The notes: generated by a model not told the origin, from the sequence alone. Positions 36,296 to 46,053 are shown, numbered from the stretch's first letter. The stretch: DNA of 64,000 nt from Chryseobacterium salipaludis (GCF_022968825.1 NZ_JALHKS010000005.1:62001-126000); one strand, 5' to 3'. Numbers and translations: made by a program.

Positions 36296-36967
36296 TCAGA
36301 ACAAATATGATATTGACCAGCTAAAACCCATATTAAATTTAGCAGAACTTTTTCCAAAACCCGGCACAATCATCGGAACAATATCTTCTTGTTTTGTTGT
36401 GAAAAGAAGATAACGCGGTTCACCCGTGACTTCGATATAAAAAGGAGATTCAAACAGTTGAATCCGGCCACCTACTACAGCTTCTGCCCAGTAGGAACTC
36501 TGAGTCGAGGAAGGAAATGCCTGACTGGCCGAGGCGCCGCTAAAACCACGGATAGGAACAGCTTTATATTCCTGGGTGTAAAAACTTCCGGCTACGCGCG
36601 CACCGGCGAAAAAGCCGTTCCGCGTATTTTCAGCATCGTGGGCGAGCATATAGGTGCCGCCCAATTTTATAAAGGGGCCATTAGCCACCGCATCATAGCC
36701 GTTTTTCTGATATGTGTTATTTTCAAAACCGGCAACGAGGTTCGCATACATTTTTGACCTGATCTCACTCGATACCGAACCCTGAAAAATCTTTCTGTCT
36801 GCAAACAAAGAAATTCCCGCATTCAACACATCAAAGCCAACCAAAAAATTAGGTTGATATTTAGGCGACAGGCGCAGGGAATCTTTCTGCTGCTGTCCCG
36901 ACAAAGAGACAATACTTAAGCTAAAAAAGAAGATATAGATGTGTTTTATTTTCATCAGTGATTTCAT
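36296..36967 (-). CDS. DUF6048-like outer-membrane beta-barrel protein
   Basis: The 223-residue protein has a signal peptide (MKIKHIYIFFFSLSIVSLSG) and a body of alternating hydrophobic strands (PNFLVGFDVLNAGISLF, GPFIKLGGTYMLAHD, GFFAGARVAGSFYTQ) that ends in SWSISYLF, a terminal aromatic typical of outer-membrane barrels. The pairing with the upstream DUF6452-like gene and rlmD matches the flavobacterial arrangement I associate with DUF6048. The start at 36967 (or 36955) overlaps the DUF6452 gene end by 47 (or 35) nt. Confidence 0.75.
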   Translation of the reverse strand: MKSLMKIKHIYIFFFSLSIVSLSGQQQKDSLRLSPKYQPNFLVGFDVLNAGISLFADRKIFQGSVSSEIRSKMYANLVAGFENNTYQKNGYDAVANGPFIKLGGTYMLAHDAENTRNGFFAGARVAGSFYTQEYKAVPIRGFSGASASQAFPSSTQSSYWAEAVVGGRIQLFESPFYIEVTGEPRYLLFTTKQEDIVPMIVPGFGKSSAKFNMGFSWSISYLF

Positions 36968-37397
36968 TTTGTAATTGTTCCACAGCCCGTGCCTCAGCCG
37001 GTGCCGGCACCTCTGCCAGTACATTTTTGTAAATCTTACGGATTCCGCACGCCGGCGATACATACTCCGAGGATGTAGTATAATTTATCTTCACCTCCGA
37101 TGTTACGGTGGCGCGGGAGAGGCCTACAAATATACTGGTGGCCGGTGCATCGTCTACGCGGAGGGGTATCAGCAGAGAATCGGTCGGTACTTTATTCGCT
37201 ATCACGGCAATGGGCCCGTTTCCGTAATCCACTTTCACGAAAACAGAGTCCAGTGTTTTTAATTTTCCGGTTGCCTGTGTTTTAAATTTCATTTTCAAAC
37301 GGGGCGTTGCTTCACCACTGAGGCAAATATCATCGTCGCTGCCGCAGGAAACCAAGAAAGAGAGCAGTAAGAATGACAGAAGAACTTTACAATTCAT
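36921..37397 (-). CDS. DUF6452-like lipoprotein
   Basis: The 158-residue protein has a lipoprotein signal with lipobox FLVSC and a mature domain with the start SDDDICLSGEATPRLKMKF, the middle DSVFVKVDYGNGPIAVIA, and cysteines in DDICL and SPACGIRKI that may pair. This matches my memory of DUF6452, which sits beside DUF6048 in flavobacteria. It follows rlmD by 3 nt, so the three genes form one operon. Function unknown. Confidence 0.75.
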   Translation of the reverse strand: MNCKVLLSFLLLSFLVSCGSDDDICLSGEATPRLKMKFKTQATGKLKTLDSVFVKVDYGNGPIAVIANKVPTDSLLIPLRVDDAPATSIFVGLSRATVTSEVKINYTTSSEYVSPACGIRKIYKNVLAEVPAPAEARAVEQLQNEITDENKTHLYLLF

Positions 37398-37400
37398 AGC

Positions 37401-38810
37401 TTAAATTTTAACCAGCAGAGCAATGTTTTCCACGTGGTGTGTTTGCGGGAACATGTCCACCGGCAGGATTTTAACCAGGCGGTATTGTTCTTTCATCAAT
37501 GCCAGGTCACGCGCCTGAGTCGCCGAATTACAGCTGACATACACTATCTTTTCCGGTGCCACTTTCAGGATTTGTTCCACCACCTTAGCATGCATGCCGT
37601 CGCGGGGCGGATCGGTAATCAAAACATCCGGTCGGGGGTGCGCTGCCAGAAATTCTTCGGTGAAAACTTCTTTCATATCACCACAGTAGAAGGTGCAATT
37701 GTCCAGACCGTTCAGTGTAGCATGTTCACGCGCAGCATCAATAGCTTCCGGTACCGATTCAATTCCAATTACTGTTTTGGCTTTCCGCGCTACGTACTGT
37801 GCAATAGTACCAGTCCCGGTATACAGGTCATAAACAATTTCGTTTCCCTGCAGATCGGCAAATTCCAGTGTTTTGCGATACAGCTCCAGGGCTTGTTTAT
37901 AATTCGTCTGGAAAAAGGATTTCGGTCCGATTTTAAATTGCAACCCTTCCATTTCCTCCATCAGATAGCCTTCACCGGAATACACCATAATCTCCTGATC
38001 ATAAATGGAATCATTCGGCTTGGAATTAATACAGTACAGCAGCGTACTGATCTGCGGAAAGATCGAAAGCAGGTGATCAAATAAAGCAATACGCTCCGCT
38101 TCCATTTCCTGGAAGAGCTGAAACAGCACCATCCATTCTCCTTTTGAGTTTTGCCTTAACATTAAAGTTCGGAGAAAACCGCCGTGTTCACGTACATCAA
38201 AGAAAGGCAACTGATGTGCAATGGCATAATTCCGGACGGCCAGCCGAATGGCGTTGGACGGATCCTCCTGCAGCCAGCATTCCTTCAGATCCAGGATCTT
38301 GCTCCACATGCCCGGAATATGGAAGCCCAGCGCATCGCGGTTATCTACCTCCGCATCGCTTGCAATTTCGTCCGCCGACAGCCAGCGCGCATTGGAGAAT
38401 GAAAATTCCATTTTATTACGGTAAAAATAGGTTTCGGCGCTGCCCATGATCGGAAGTGTTTCGAAATCAGTGATACCGCCAATACGGCGAATGTGATTAT
38501 AAACTTCGTCTTGTTTAAATTCCAATTGCTTGACATAGTCCAGATTTTGCCACTTGCAACCGCCGCACACACCAAAATGAATACACTTCGGAGCTACACG
38601 GAAAGGAGAAGGTTCCACAATATCGATCGCTTCGCCTTCGAAGTAATTGGACTTGGATTTCTTAACCCTTACGTGAACAACATCACCCGGAACCGCGCCG
38701 GAAACCAGCACTGTTTTCCCTTCTTCCGTTTTACCGATAGCCACACCTTTGGCTCCTGCGCCGGTAAGCGTAATGTTTTCGAGGACTTTATTTTTATGTT
38801 TTTTACGCAT
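37401..38810 (-). CDS. rlmD: 23S rRNA (uracil-C5)-methyltransferase (RlmD/RumA family)
   Basis: The 469-residue protein has an N-terminal TRAM RNA-binding domain. The iron-sulfur cysteines are in CIHFGVCGGCKWQNL plus an upstream or downstream partner. The SAM motif is VYDLYTGTGTIAQYVA, and the catalytic region has ITDPPRDGM and the nucleophile Cys in YVSCNSATQARDL. It most likely makes m5U in 23S rRNA (U1939-type). The ATG at 38810 is preferred over one 21 nt upstream because it begins the basic MRKKHKNK leader and follows a -7 box. Confidence 0.92.
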   Translation of the reverse strand: MRKKHKNKVLENITLTGAGAKGVAIGKTEEGKTVLVSGAVPGDVVHVRVKKSKSNYFEGEAIDIVEPSPFRVAPKCIHFGVCGGCKWQNLDYVKQLEFKQDEVYNHIRRIGGITDFETLPIMGSAETYFYRNKMEFSFSNARWLSADEIASDAEVDNRDALGFHIPGMWSKILDLKECWLQEDPSNAIRLAVRNYAIAHQLPFFDVREHGGFLRTLMLRQNSKGEWMVLFQLFQEMEAERIALFDHLLSIFPQISTLLYCINSKPNDSIYDQEIMVYSGEGYLMEEMEGLQFKIGPKSFFQTNYKQALELYRKTLEFADLQGNEIVYDLYTGTGTIAQYVARKAKTVIGIESVPEAIDAAREHATLNGLDNCTFYCGDMKEVFTEEFLAAHPRPDVLITDPPRDGMHAKVVEQILKVAPEKIVYVSCNSATQARDLALMKEQYRLVKILPVDMFPQTHHVENIALLVKI

Positions 38811-38828
38811 GAAATATATTAATGGTTG

Positions 38829-38836
38829 CAAAAATA
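38829..38836 (-). promoter_or_regulatory. -7 promoter box for rlmD operon
   Basis: The minus strand reads TATTTTTG, an exact TAnnTTTG, 18 nt upstream of the start at 38810. Confidence 0.45.
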
Positions 38837-38923
38837 CGGCTTTCCGCGGAACGGCTCACAGATTAAAAAATGCAACTGTTTAATTTATGCATAACTATCT
38901 GTTTTTAATTTAATATCTGATCA

Positions 38924-38954
38924 TAAAAAATCCCGCTGAATTTCAACGGGATTT
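38924..38954 (-). terminator. terminator after the thioredoxin-fold lipoprotein gene
   Basis: An 8-bp stem (AAATCCCG / CGGGATTT) with further inner pairing (TGAA / TTCA) is followed on the minus strand by a T run. Confidence 0.75.
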
Positions 38955-38971
38955 ATCAAGTGTATTATATT

Positions 38972-40480
38972 TTAAGGCGTTTGCACAGCCGGTGCGTCTG
39001 CCCAGTCATTCTGAAGTTCTATCTCAGGAGATTGTTCAACTTCCGGTGCTTTCAGGCCGGTTTGCTTTTCCAGGACCTGTACCAAGTCCGGATCGCCGAG
39101 ATTGTAGAAAGTTTTGCTGGCCACGTTGCCGGCTTTATCGATGATGATGAAGGACGGAAGTTTGAAACCGTACAGTCCCCAGTCTTTGGCAAACGAAGAA
39201 TTTATTCCACCTTCGGCATACACCTGCGTTCCGCTCAGGCCCTGAAGCAATGCTTTACTGGTTTTCACAAACTGCTCTTTGCTGTCGTCCATATTTACAT
39301 AAACGAAATCCAGTTTGGATTTATAGAACTCATGTACTTCCTTTAGAACAGAAATCGTCATTTCGCTGATATATGGATTCCAGGAAGCATAGAACATCAC
39401 TAAAGCTGGTTTTGCACGCTGGGCGCTCAGCGAAAAATCCTTACCTTCAGCAGTTACCAGTTTTCCGCCCGGAGCAGGTTTTCCGGTGGCAGGACCATCA
39501 ATCACAAACTGAATGCGCTCCAAATCTTTTTTAATTTCAGCATTTTTAATTTTCTCCTGAATAATTTTCTGAACTTTTGCCTTATCTTCAGGTGAAGTTG
39601 ATGGGCTGATATCGCCGCTGGCAATAATATAAGCAAGCAGGTAATCTTTTTCCAGATCAGAAAGTTCTTTTCTGGAATCTAAAAATTCAGAGAACAATAC
39701 GGATGAAGGTTGCTGTTGTCCGGCTTGGCTCTTTTTCTGACCGAACTCCATGAAATCTTTATTCAGTTTGCCCAACAGATAGTTTCGGTAGAGCGGCTGA
39801 TTTTTCAGCATTCTCTCTTTGTTTTTCTGCAGACCCGCTTCCATTTCCTGGAACTTTTTGGAAATTTTGTAATTAGGATCGTTGGCTACCTGCGGATGGT
39901 GCATTTCATACTGAGCCATCAGGCCGAGCACGCTCGCTTCCAATTCATCTTTTTTCCATTGTACCACGTCACTGCCCGCAGAAGTTTGCTTGGCAGCCTG
40001 ATCGATTCTTTTTTCAAGATCAGCATGAATTTTTTCCACGCTTTTCAGGAATGCATCCTCTTTTTTCGCGACCATATCGCCCAGGTTGATATTGGCTGCG
40101 TAGTCTTTTATTTTATTTTCTACCTCACGCAGGAAGTCGTTGTCTTTTTTAGCATCTCCTGTTACAGTGAACTGCATTGGAAAAGTGCCGGCCTGGCCGG
40201 AAATATTTAATTTCTGACCACCCTTCACGAAAATCATTCCCTGTTTTCCGCCATAGGTCATCAGATACATTCCGTCGCGTGGTGCTTCGAACGCACCGGA
40301 AAAATTGCCTTTTGCGTCCACACCTACATTGGTTAAAGGCAAGGTGGCAACACCGGCAGCTTCTATAAATTCAATTCGTTCCAGCGGCGATCCACCGGCC
40401 ACATTACCGGTAAATTCTACTTTTTTGGAACAACTTAAAGTGAGAAACCCCACCAGCAGCATCAAAAAATACTTAGTCAT
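38972..40480 (-). CDS. TlpA-like thioredoxin-fold lipoprotein lacking the CxxC motif
   Basis: The 502-residue protein has a lipobox (LTLSC), an N-terminal DUF4369-like beta domain (to about residue 115), a long charged helical middle, and a C-terminal TlpA-like thioredoxin fold from about residue 335. Where TlpA proteins read WASWCxPC, this one reads FYASWNPYISEM, so both redox cysteines are gone. I see no cysteine other than the lipid-modified one. The fold is otherwise kept (FVYVNMDDS, YGFKLPSFIIIDKAGNV). It therefore cannot be a thiol oxidoreductase and may act as a binding or scaffold protein. Confidence 0.85.
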   Translation of the reverse strand: MTKYFLMLLVGFLTLSCSKKVEFTGNVAGGSPLERIEFIEAAGVATLPLTNVGVDAKGNFSGAFEAPRDGMYLMTYGGKQGMIFVKGGQKLNISGQAGTFPMQFTVTGDAKKDNDFLREVENKIKDYAANINLGDMVAKKEDAFLKSVEKIHADLEKRIDQAAKQTSAGSDVVQWKKDELEASVLGLMAQYEMHHPQVANDPNYKISKKFQEMEAGLQKNKERMLKNQPLYRNYLLGKLNKDFMEFGQKKSQAGQQQPSSVLFSEFLDSRKELSDLEKDYLLAYIIASGDISPSTSPEDKAKVQKIIQEKIKNAEIKKDLERIQFVIDGPATGKPAPGGKLVTAEGKDFSLSAQRAKPALVMFYASWNPYISEMTISVLKEVHEFYKSKLDFVYVNMDDSKEQFVKTSKALLQGLSGTQVYAEGGINSSFAKDWGLYGFKLPSFIIIDKAGNVASKTFYNLGDPDLVQVLEKQTGLKAPEVEQSPEIELQNDWADAPAVQTP

Positions 40481-40527
40481 TTGTTGTTTTAATTTATTAA
40501 TGTAATTAAGATGTTTTTATAAACGAG

Positions 40528-40535
40528 CAAAAATA
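40528..40535 (-). promoter_or_regulatory. -7 promoter box for the 38972-40480 gene
   Basis: The minus strand reads TATTTTTG, an exact TAnnTTTG, 47 nt upstream of the start at 40480. Confidence 0.4.
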
Positions 40536-40587
40536 CACTATACGAAGAAGTGTTTAAAATTAATATGCGATAATTGGCAAAGTTTAA

Positions 40588-40622
40588 CAAACAAAAACTG
40601 CCTCCGGAAATGGAAGCAGTTT
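40588..40622 (-). terminator. terminator after sdhCAB
   Basis: A stem of AAACTGC / GCAGTTT, one mismatch, then TCC / GGA, closed by a short loop, is followed on the minus strand by TTTTTG, 21 nt past the sdhB stop. Confidence 0.7.
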
Positions 40623-40643
40623 CTAGGTATTATAATAAGGAGT

Positions 40644-41411
40644 CTATCCTTTGTCTAAATGCGCCGCCATATATTCGCGGTTCATTTTTGCAATCACGGC
40701 CAGCGTAATTCCTTTCGGACATTCCACCTCGCAGGCGCCGGTATTGGAGCAGTTCCCAAATCCTTCTTCATCCATGGCTTTCACCATGTTCAGGACGCGT
40801 CTTTCTGCTTCCACGTGACCTTGCGGCAACAGCGCCAGCTGGGTCACTTTAGCACCCACAAACAGCATCGCGGAACCATTTTTACAAGTTGCTACGCAGG
40901 CGCCGCAGCTGATACAAGCGGCAGCATCCATGGCGTTATCCGCATCTTCTTTTGGAACAGGGATCGCATTGGCATCCAGCGTGTTTCCGGAAGTGTTTAC
41001 GGAGACAAAACCTCCGGCGGCCATCACGCGGTCAAAGGCGCTGCGATCAGTTACCAGGTCTTTAATGATCGGGAAGGCAGCACTTCTCCACGGTTCAATG
41101 TGGATTGTTTCGCCGTCCTTGAACATACGCATGTGCAGCTGGCAGGTGGTAATGCCTGTATCCGGTCCGTGCGGACGGCCGTTAATATACAGCGAGCACA
41201 TCCCGCAAATTCCTTCGCGGCAGTCATGGTCAAAAGCTACGGGCTCCTGGCCTTCGTTGATTAGGTTTTCGTTGAGCATATCCAGCATTTCCAGGAAAGA
41301 AGCATCGGTCGACACTCCGGAAATCTTGTAGGTCTCAAACTGTCCTTTTGATTTATTATTTTTCTGTCTCCAAATTTTCAGAGTCAGGTTTAATCCTTTT
41401 TGTGCACTCAT
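40644..41411 (-). CDS. sdhB: succinate dehydrogenase/fumarate reductase iron-sulfur subunit
   Basis: SdhB carries electrons from the flavoprotein to the membrane quinone site. The 255-residue protein has the 2Fe-2S cysteines in [19 protein letters not shown] plus a downstream Cys (ITTCQ), and the two cubane clusters in [13 protein letters not shown] and [15 protein letters not shown]. The set is complete. It is the last gene of the sdhC-A-B operon, 21 nt after sdhA. Confidence 0.95.
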   Translation of the reverse strand: MSAQKGLNLTLKIWRQKNNKSKGQFETYKISGVSTDASFLEMLDMLNENLINEGQEPVAFDHDCREGICGMCSLYINGRPHGPDTGITTCQLHMRMFKDGETIHIEPWRSAAFPIIKDLVTDRSAFDRVMAAGGFVSVNTSGNTLDANAIPVPKEDADNAMDAAACISCGACVATCKNGSAMLFVGAKVTQLALLPQGHVEAERRVLNMVKAMDEEGFGNCSNTGACEVECPKGITLAVIAKMNREYMAAHLDKG

Positions 41412-41432
41412 TTTTTATAATTTAGTTGGAGA

Positions 41433-43445
41433 TTATTTGTAGCTTCTGGTTTTCACTTCAATATTTTCATAGATCAGTTCCTCTTTGTGCATCACTTCCG
41501 CATTGATATTCTCACCCTGATATTCCCAGGCGGCTACATACTTAAAGTGTTCGTCATCACGTTCGGCTTCTCCTTCAGCCGTTGCGTGATCCCAGCGGAA
41601 ATGTCCTCCGCATGATTCTTCGCGCTGCAAAGCGTCAATCGCCATCAGCTGGCCAAGTTCCAAAAAGTCAGCAACGCGGAAGGCTTTTTCCAGTTCCTGG
41701 TTCATACCGTTGGCATCGCCCGGCACGCGTACTTCTTTCCAGAATTCGTTTCTCACTTCTTCGATCTCGCGGATTGCTTCACGCAGCCCTTCCGGTGTAC
41801 GTCCCATGCCCACTTTGTTCCACATGATGTGCCCCAACTTTTTGTGGAAATGATCCACACTGTGCGTTCCCTGATTGGTCATAAAGAAATTCAGCCTTTC
41901 CACCACCTGTTGCTCAGCCTCGCTAAATTCAGGCGTATCCGTCGGGATTTTTCCGGTTCGGATATCAGCAGAAAGGTAATCAGCGATCGTGTATGGCAGT
42001 ACAAAGTAACCGTCGGCCAGACCCTGCATCAGTGCAGAAGCGCCCAACCTGTTGGCACCGTGATCAGAGAAGTTGGCTTCACCGATAACGAAACATCCCG
42101 GAATGGTGGACATCAGGTTATAATCTACCCAGATTCCACCCATGGTGTAGTGAACCGCCGGATAAATCTTCATTGGCGTCACATATGGATTATCGGCTGT
42201 AATCTTTTCGTACATCACGAAGAGGTTACCATACTTCTCTTCCACCCATGCCTTACCTAAATCGTAAATCTGCTGAGGCGTCGGGTTATGGATATTTTTC
42301 TCGATTGCAGCTTCGTTTCCTTTTTTCATAATCTCCGTGGAGAAATCCAGGAATACACCTTCATGCGTATCGTTGTTTTCAATTCCGTGTCCGGCATCGC
42401 AACGCTCTTTCGCTGCTCTGGAGGCAACGTCACGCGGCACCAGGTTACCGAAGGCAGGATATCTCCTTTCCAGATAATAATCGCGGTCTTCTTCCGGAAT
42501 GGATTCCGGTTTCAGTTTACCGGCACGCACTGCTTCGGCATCTTCAATCTTTTTCGGAACCCAGATACGTCCGGAGTTACGAAGTGATTCAGACATCAGC
42601 GTCAGTTTAGACTGCTGCGTTCCGTGTACCGGAATACAGGTCGGGTGAATCTGTACGAAACAAGGGTTCGCAAAATAAGCACCACGCTTGTGAATCTTCC
42701 AGGCAGCGGACGCGTTGGAACCCATTGCGTTGGTGGAAAGGAAATATACGTTTCCGTATCCGCCGGAAGCAATTACTACGGCGTGTGCGGAGTGTTTCTC
42801 GATTTCACCGGTCACCAGGTTACGAACAATAATTCCACGTGCTTTTCCATCAACAATTACAAGATCCATCATTTCATGACGGTTGTACATTTTGATTCGG
42901 CCCTTACCGATTTGGCGGCTCATGGCAGAATAAGCACCCAGCAATAACTGCTGGCCTGTTTGCCCTTTCGCATAGAAAGTACGCTTAACCTGTACCCCAC
43001 CGAATGAACGGTTGTCCAGCTGTCCACCATATTCACGGCCAAAAGGAACACCCTGCGCAACGCACTGGTCAATAATATTACCGGAAACCTCTGCCAGGCG
43101 GTACACGTTTGCTTCACGCGCACGGTAGTCACCACCTTTAATAGTATCATAGAACAGGCGGTAGATAGAGTCTCCATCACCCTGATAATTTTTAGCAGCG
43201 TTGATCCCGCCCTGCGCAGCAATAGAGTGTGCACGTCTTGGGGAATCCTGATAGCAGAATGCTTTTACGTTATATCCCTGTTCAGCCAGGGTAGCAGCAG
43301 CAGAACCTCCTGCCAGCCCGGTACCCACCACTATCACATCGATCTTGTCGCGGTTATTTGGTGCTACCAGGTTCATATGGTCTTTATGATTTTTCCATTT
43401 GTCCGCGAGCGGGCCTGCCGGAATTTTTGAATCTAATTTGCTCAT
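41433..43445 (-). CDS. sdhA: succinate dehydrogenase flavoprotein subunit
   Basis: SdhA binds FAD and oxidises succinate. The 670-residue protein has the FAD motif [20 protein letters not shown], the flavin-linking histidine region [17 protein letters not shown], and the substrate-side blocks [12 protein letters not shown] and [12 protein letters not shown]. The length and sequence match the Bacteroidota and epsilon-type enzymes that pair with a diheme cytochrome b subunit. It lies between sdhC (56 nt) and sdhB. Confidence 0.95.
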   Translation of the reverse strand: MSKLDSKIPAGPLADKWKNHKDHMNLVAPNNRDKIDVIVVGTGLAGGSAAATLAEQGYNVKAFCYQDSPRRAHSIAAQGGINAAKNYQGDGDSIYRLFYDTIKGGDYRAREANVYRLAEVSGNIIDQCVAQGVPFGREYGGQLDNRSFGGVQVKRTFYAKGQTGQQLLLGAYSAMSRQIGKGRIKMYNRHEMMDLVIVDGKARGIIVRNLVTGEIEKHSAHAVVIASGGYGNVYFLSTNAMGSNASAAWKIHKRGAYFANPCFVQIHPTCIPVHGTQQSKLTLMSESLRNSGRIWVPKKIEDAEAVRAGKLKPESIPEEDRDYYLERRYPAFGNLVPRDVASRAAKERCDAGHGIENNDTHEGVFLDFSTEIMKKGNEAAIEKNIHNPTPQQIYDLGKAWVEEKYGNLFVMYEKITADNPYVTPMKIYPAVHYTMGGIWVDYNLMSTIPGCFVIGEANFSDHGANRLGASALMQGLADGYFVLPYTIADYLSADIRTGKIPTDTPEFSEAEQQVVERLNFFMTNQGTHSVDHFHKKLGHIMWNKVGMGRTPEGLREAIREIEEVRNEFWKEVRVPGDANGMNQELEKAFRVADFLELGQLMAIDALQREESCGGHFRWDHATAEGEAERDDEHFKYVAAWEYQGENINAEVMHKEELIYENIEVKTRSYK

Positions 43446-43501
43446 TTGTAATGATTTTAAATTTTAAATTTCAAATTTTAGCTTAAATAAAAATCTAAAA
43501 T

Positions 43502-44164
43502 TTACTGAGTTATAAAATGATACACTGCAATGAAAATAAATCCTGCAGGAATCAGGATAGAGTACCAGTTACCGAACGCTTTGATTGCCGGCGTGTACTT
43601 GGGATGACGCGCACCCACTGACTGGAATGAAGACTGGAAACCATGCCCAAGGTGCAGCCCCAGCAATACGAAAGAAACCACATAAATCCCCACACGGATC
43701 GGGTTCGCAAACTGATGGTGCAGTTCTGCATAAAAACGGTCCGCCACCGGTGCTTCCACGGTGATGTATTTGTAATCGATTTCATGCCACCAGAAATCAT
43801 ACATGTGCAGTCCCAAAAAGAAGAGCACCACCAAGCCTGAATAAATCATATTTCGGGACATCCAGGTGGAGTTCGCCGACGGATTGTTCATCCCGTACTT
43901 AATCGGGCGCGCGCGCTGATTTTTAACTTCGAGGATGAAACCCATCACAAAATGGAAGATCACTGCAAAGCCCAGAATCGGCTGCATCAGGAACTGAATG
44001 AAAGGATTGTAGCCCATGAATTCAGAAGCGGCATTGAATGCAGCAGGGCTGATCACTGAAAGAAGATTCACCGTGAGGTGCATAATTAGGAAAATGAGCA
44101 AGAACATTGCAGACAATGCCATTGCGTACTTTCTACCAATAGTAGAACTCGTTAATCCTGCCAT
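43502..44164 (-). CDS. sdhC: succinate dehydrogenase cytochrome b subunit (b558 type)
   Basis: This is the single membrane anchor that holds two hemes and the quinone site. The 220-residue protein has five membrane helices with candidate heme histidines in LIMHLTVNL, VIFHFVMGF, GLHMYDFWWHE and LGLHLGHGF, as in Bacillus and Wolinella type anchors. No separate sdhD is present, which fits this class. It is first in the operon, with a -7 box at 44191-44198 and a palindrome further upstream. Confidence 0.94.
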   Translation of the reverse strand: MAGLTSSTIGRKYAMALSAMFLLIFLIMHLTVNLLSVISPAAFNAASEFMGYNPFIQFLMQPILGFAVIFHFVMGFILEVKNQRARPIKYGMNNPSANSTWMSRNMIYSGLVVLFFLGLHMYDFWWHEIDYKYITVEAPVADRFYAELHHQFANPIRVGIYVVSFVLLGLHLGHGFQSSFQSVGARHPKYTPAIKAFGNWYSILIPAGFIFIAVYHFITQ

Positions 44165-44190
44165 AATTAAGGTTTAAATTTGAATTATCA

Positions 44191-44198
44191 CAAAGTTA
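44191..44198 (-). promoter_or_regulatory. -7 promoter box for sdhCAB
   Basis: The minus strand reads TAACTTTG, an exact TAnnTTTG, 26 nt upstream of the sdhC ATG. Confidence 0.55.
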
Positions 44199-44215
44199 GG
44201 AAAACGCCAGACCAA

Positions 44216-44239
44216 TTTTCCTGACCAAAGTCAGAAAAA
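44216..44239. promoter_or_regulatory. interrupted palindrome upstream of the sdh promoter
   Basis: CTGAC-CAAA-GTCAG, extended by TTTT and AAAA with one mismatch, lies about 20 nt upstream of the sdh -7 box. It could be an operator or activator site. It lacks a T run after the hairpin on the minus strand, so it is not a typical terminator for comEC. Confidence 0.4.
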
Positions 44240-44280
44240 ATCAGTTTGTAATCTTTCTAAATAAGAATTACTTTCCGGTC

Positions 44281-46053
44281 TCAATCTTCGAGACGGAATA
44301 TTTTCTTACCAAAACGAACCTCCTGGGTGCCTGCCGGAATTATTTTTATTTCAAACTTTTTCGTGCGGCGCGAGGTCAGATAAGGAGCAATGATATACTG
44401 TTGTATTTTCACACGATCACTGCTTTCCCGGAGGTAGAAAGTTACAAAATTTTTATCTTTTACGGAAATGACTTTCTCCCGGTAAAAAGGATGCAGCAAT
44501 ATTTCATTCAGCAGTGAAGCCCGGTAGTTAAGCAGCAAAGCGGTTCCTGCATATACAAAAGTAACAAAGGCAAATCTGGAAATATTTTTAATACTGAACT
44601 TTTGAATCAGCGGGCGCAGGAAATACACCAGCAAGGCTGCCAGGATCAATTCAGGAAGTGTCATCGGAATCTGTTCGGTCAGAGCAAAGTTGGCGTTTCC
44701 GAAATAATGTACCGCTTTCAGCACCAGCGAAATAACGTGATCATATAGCCACAGAATGGCAGGAACGGGCAGCGAGAGAGCGGCAGATAGCACAATTATT
44801 AAAGAAAAAATGATGACCATTTCCGCAAACGGAATAATCACCAGATTTGCCGGCAGCGACACAAATGAGTACTGATGGAAATAATAAATAACCAAAGGCA
44901 GCGTGCTCGCCTGTGCAGCAATACTGATGCTGACAATATTCAGCAGGAGATTCTGAATTTTATTCCGGGCGGCCGGCAGCCGTTTCAGCAGCGGGCCGTT
45001 GAGCCAGTAGATTCCAAGAACTGCCGAAAAGCTCAGCTGGAAGCCGACATCAAAAAGCTGATTGGAATCCAGGCTTAAAATCACGAAAGCGGCCAGCGAC
45101 ATCGAATGCAGTAAATCGGGCGTCCGGCGCAGCAATATAAATATAAAATATACCGTAACCATAATGCAACTGCGTACTACGGAGTTTCCATAATCTATAA
45201 AAATCGCAAAAGCCCAGATTAAACATAGCGCTGCTATGATTTTAAAAGTCCGAAAGCGTGGTGGCAATAAGCGATTTAATATCCACAGAATTAAGCCGAA
45301 GATTACCGCCATATGGGTGCCGGAAATTGCCAGAATATGCATAGTTCCCGAATTCCGGAAGTCCCGGACCGTTTCCGAATCCAAGCCGCTGCGGTCTGCT
45401 AAAATGATACCTTTTGTAAATTCCCGTGTGCGAGGCGACAGTGGTAAGCCATCTATTTTGTGTAATAATTCCAAACGCGCCTGCCGGATGCGTTCGGCCA
45501 CGCTCAGGTCTGCACGCGGTTGCAATTGCAGTTGGGCAGGCACATACGCCTGATAATAAATTCCTTTTCGCGCCAGATATTTCGCATAATCGAACTGGAA
45601 ATCATGATAGGGCTTTTGTACGGTATTTAAATAAACCTCTGCACGGTAGTAGTGTTTAAAGTCCAGTGAAGGCTGCTCTTTCGGCACTGAAAGAAGCGTT
45701 GTGAAATGTTGCTTTTCGTGCCAGGCGTCCACCTCATACCGGCGGTTACGCTCATTATTATTCAGCTTTTTATTTAATTTAAAAAGAATCGTCGCCTTAG
45801 CAGGTAAAGGCGGAAGCTGCGTTCTTTCTGAATAAATCCCGTGCGCTACCATACCCAAAGTAATAAAAAAAACCACTAGAAATGCGGGTCGCAGGCGAAA
45901 GGCGAGAAAATTCTTAATAAAGAAAATGGATAACCCCAGCAGGCCGGCACCCACTAAGCCAACCAGAAAAAGTCCGGATAAATGAAAAATATCCTGGAGA
46001 AAAATGCCGGTTACAAAGCCAATACACAGAATAAACAAGGGCTGTCTCTGCAT
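44281..46053 (-). CDS. ComEC/Rec2-type DNA uptake channel protein (no C-terminal metallo-beta-lactamase domain)
   Basis: The 590-residue protein has N-terminal membrane helices and a soluble DUF4131-like region, then the competence domain with ILADRSGLDSETVRDFRNSG, HILAISGTHMAVIFGLILW and FDVGFQLSFSAVLGIYWL. Many helices follow. Full-length ComEC proteins often end in a metallo-beta-lactamase-like domain; this one ends in a short polar domain with no HxHxDH. It would form the inner-membrane channel for incoming single-stranded DNA. It follows lpxB by 53 nt and may share its mRNA. Confidence 0.9.
   Translation of the reverse strand: MQRQPLFILCIGFVTGIFLQDIFHLSGLFLVGLVGAGLLGLSIFFIKNFLAFRLRPAFLVVFFITLGMVAHGIYSERTQLPPLPAKATILFKLNKKLNNNERNRRYEVDAWHEKQHFTTLLSVPKEQPSLDFKHYYRAEVYLNTVQKPYHDFQFDYAKYLARKGIYYQAYVPAQLQLQPRADLSVAERIRQARLELLHKIDGLPLSPRTREFTKGIILADRSGLDSETVRDFRNSGTMHILAISGTHMAVIFGLILWILNRLLPPRFRTFKIIAALCLIWAFAIFIDYGNSVVRSCIMVTVYFIFILLRRTPDLLHSMSLAAFVILSLDSNQLFDVGFQLSFSAVLGIYWLNGPLLKRLPAARNKIQNLLLNIVSISIAAQASTLPLVIYYFHQYSFVSLPANLVIIPFAEMVIIFSLIIVLSAALSLPVPAILWLYDHVISLVLKAVHYFGNANFALTEQIPMTLPELILAALLVYFLRPLIQKFSIKNISRFAFVTFVYAGTALLLNYRASLLNEILLHPFYREKVISVKDKNFVTFYLRESSDRVKIQQYIIAPYLTSRRTKKFEIKIIPAGTQEVRFGKKIFRLED

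Noticed and set aside
36231-36413. Plus-strand open frame between the metalloprotease and DUF6048 genes
   Set aside because: It overlaps the 3' end of the DUF6048 gene antisense and has no promoter or family features.
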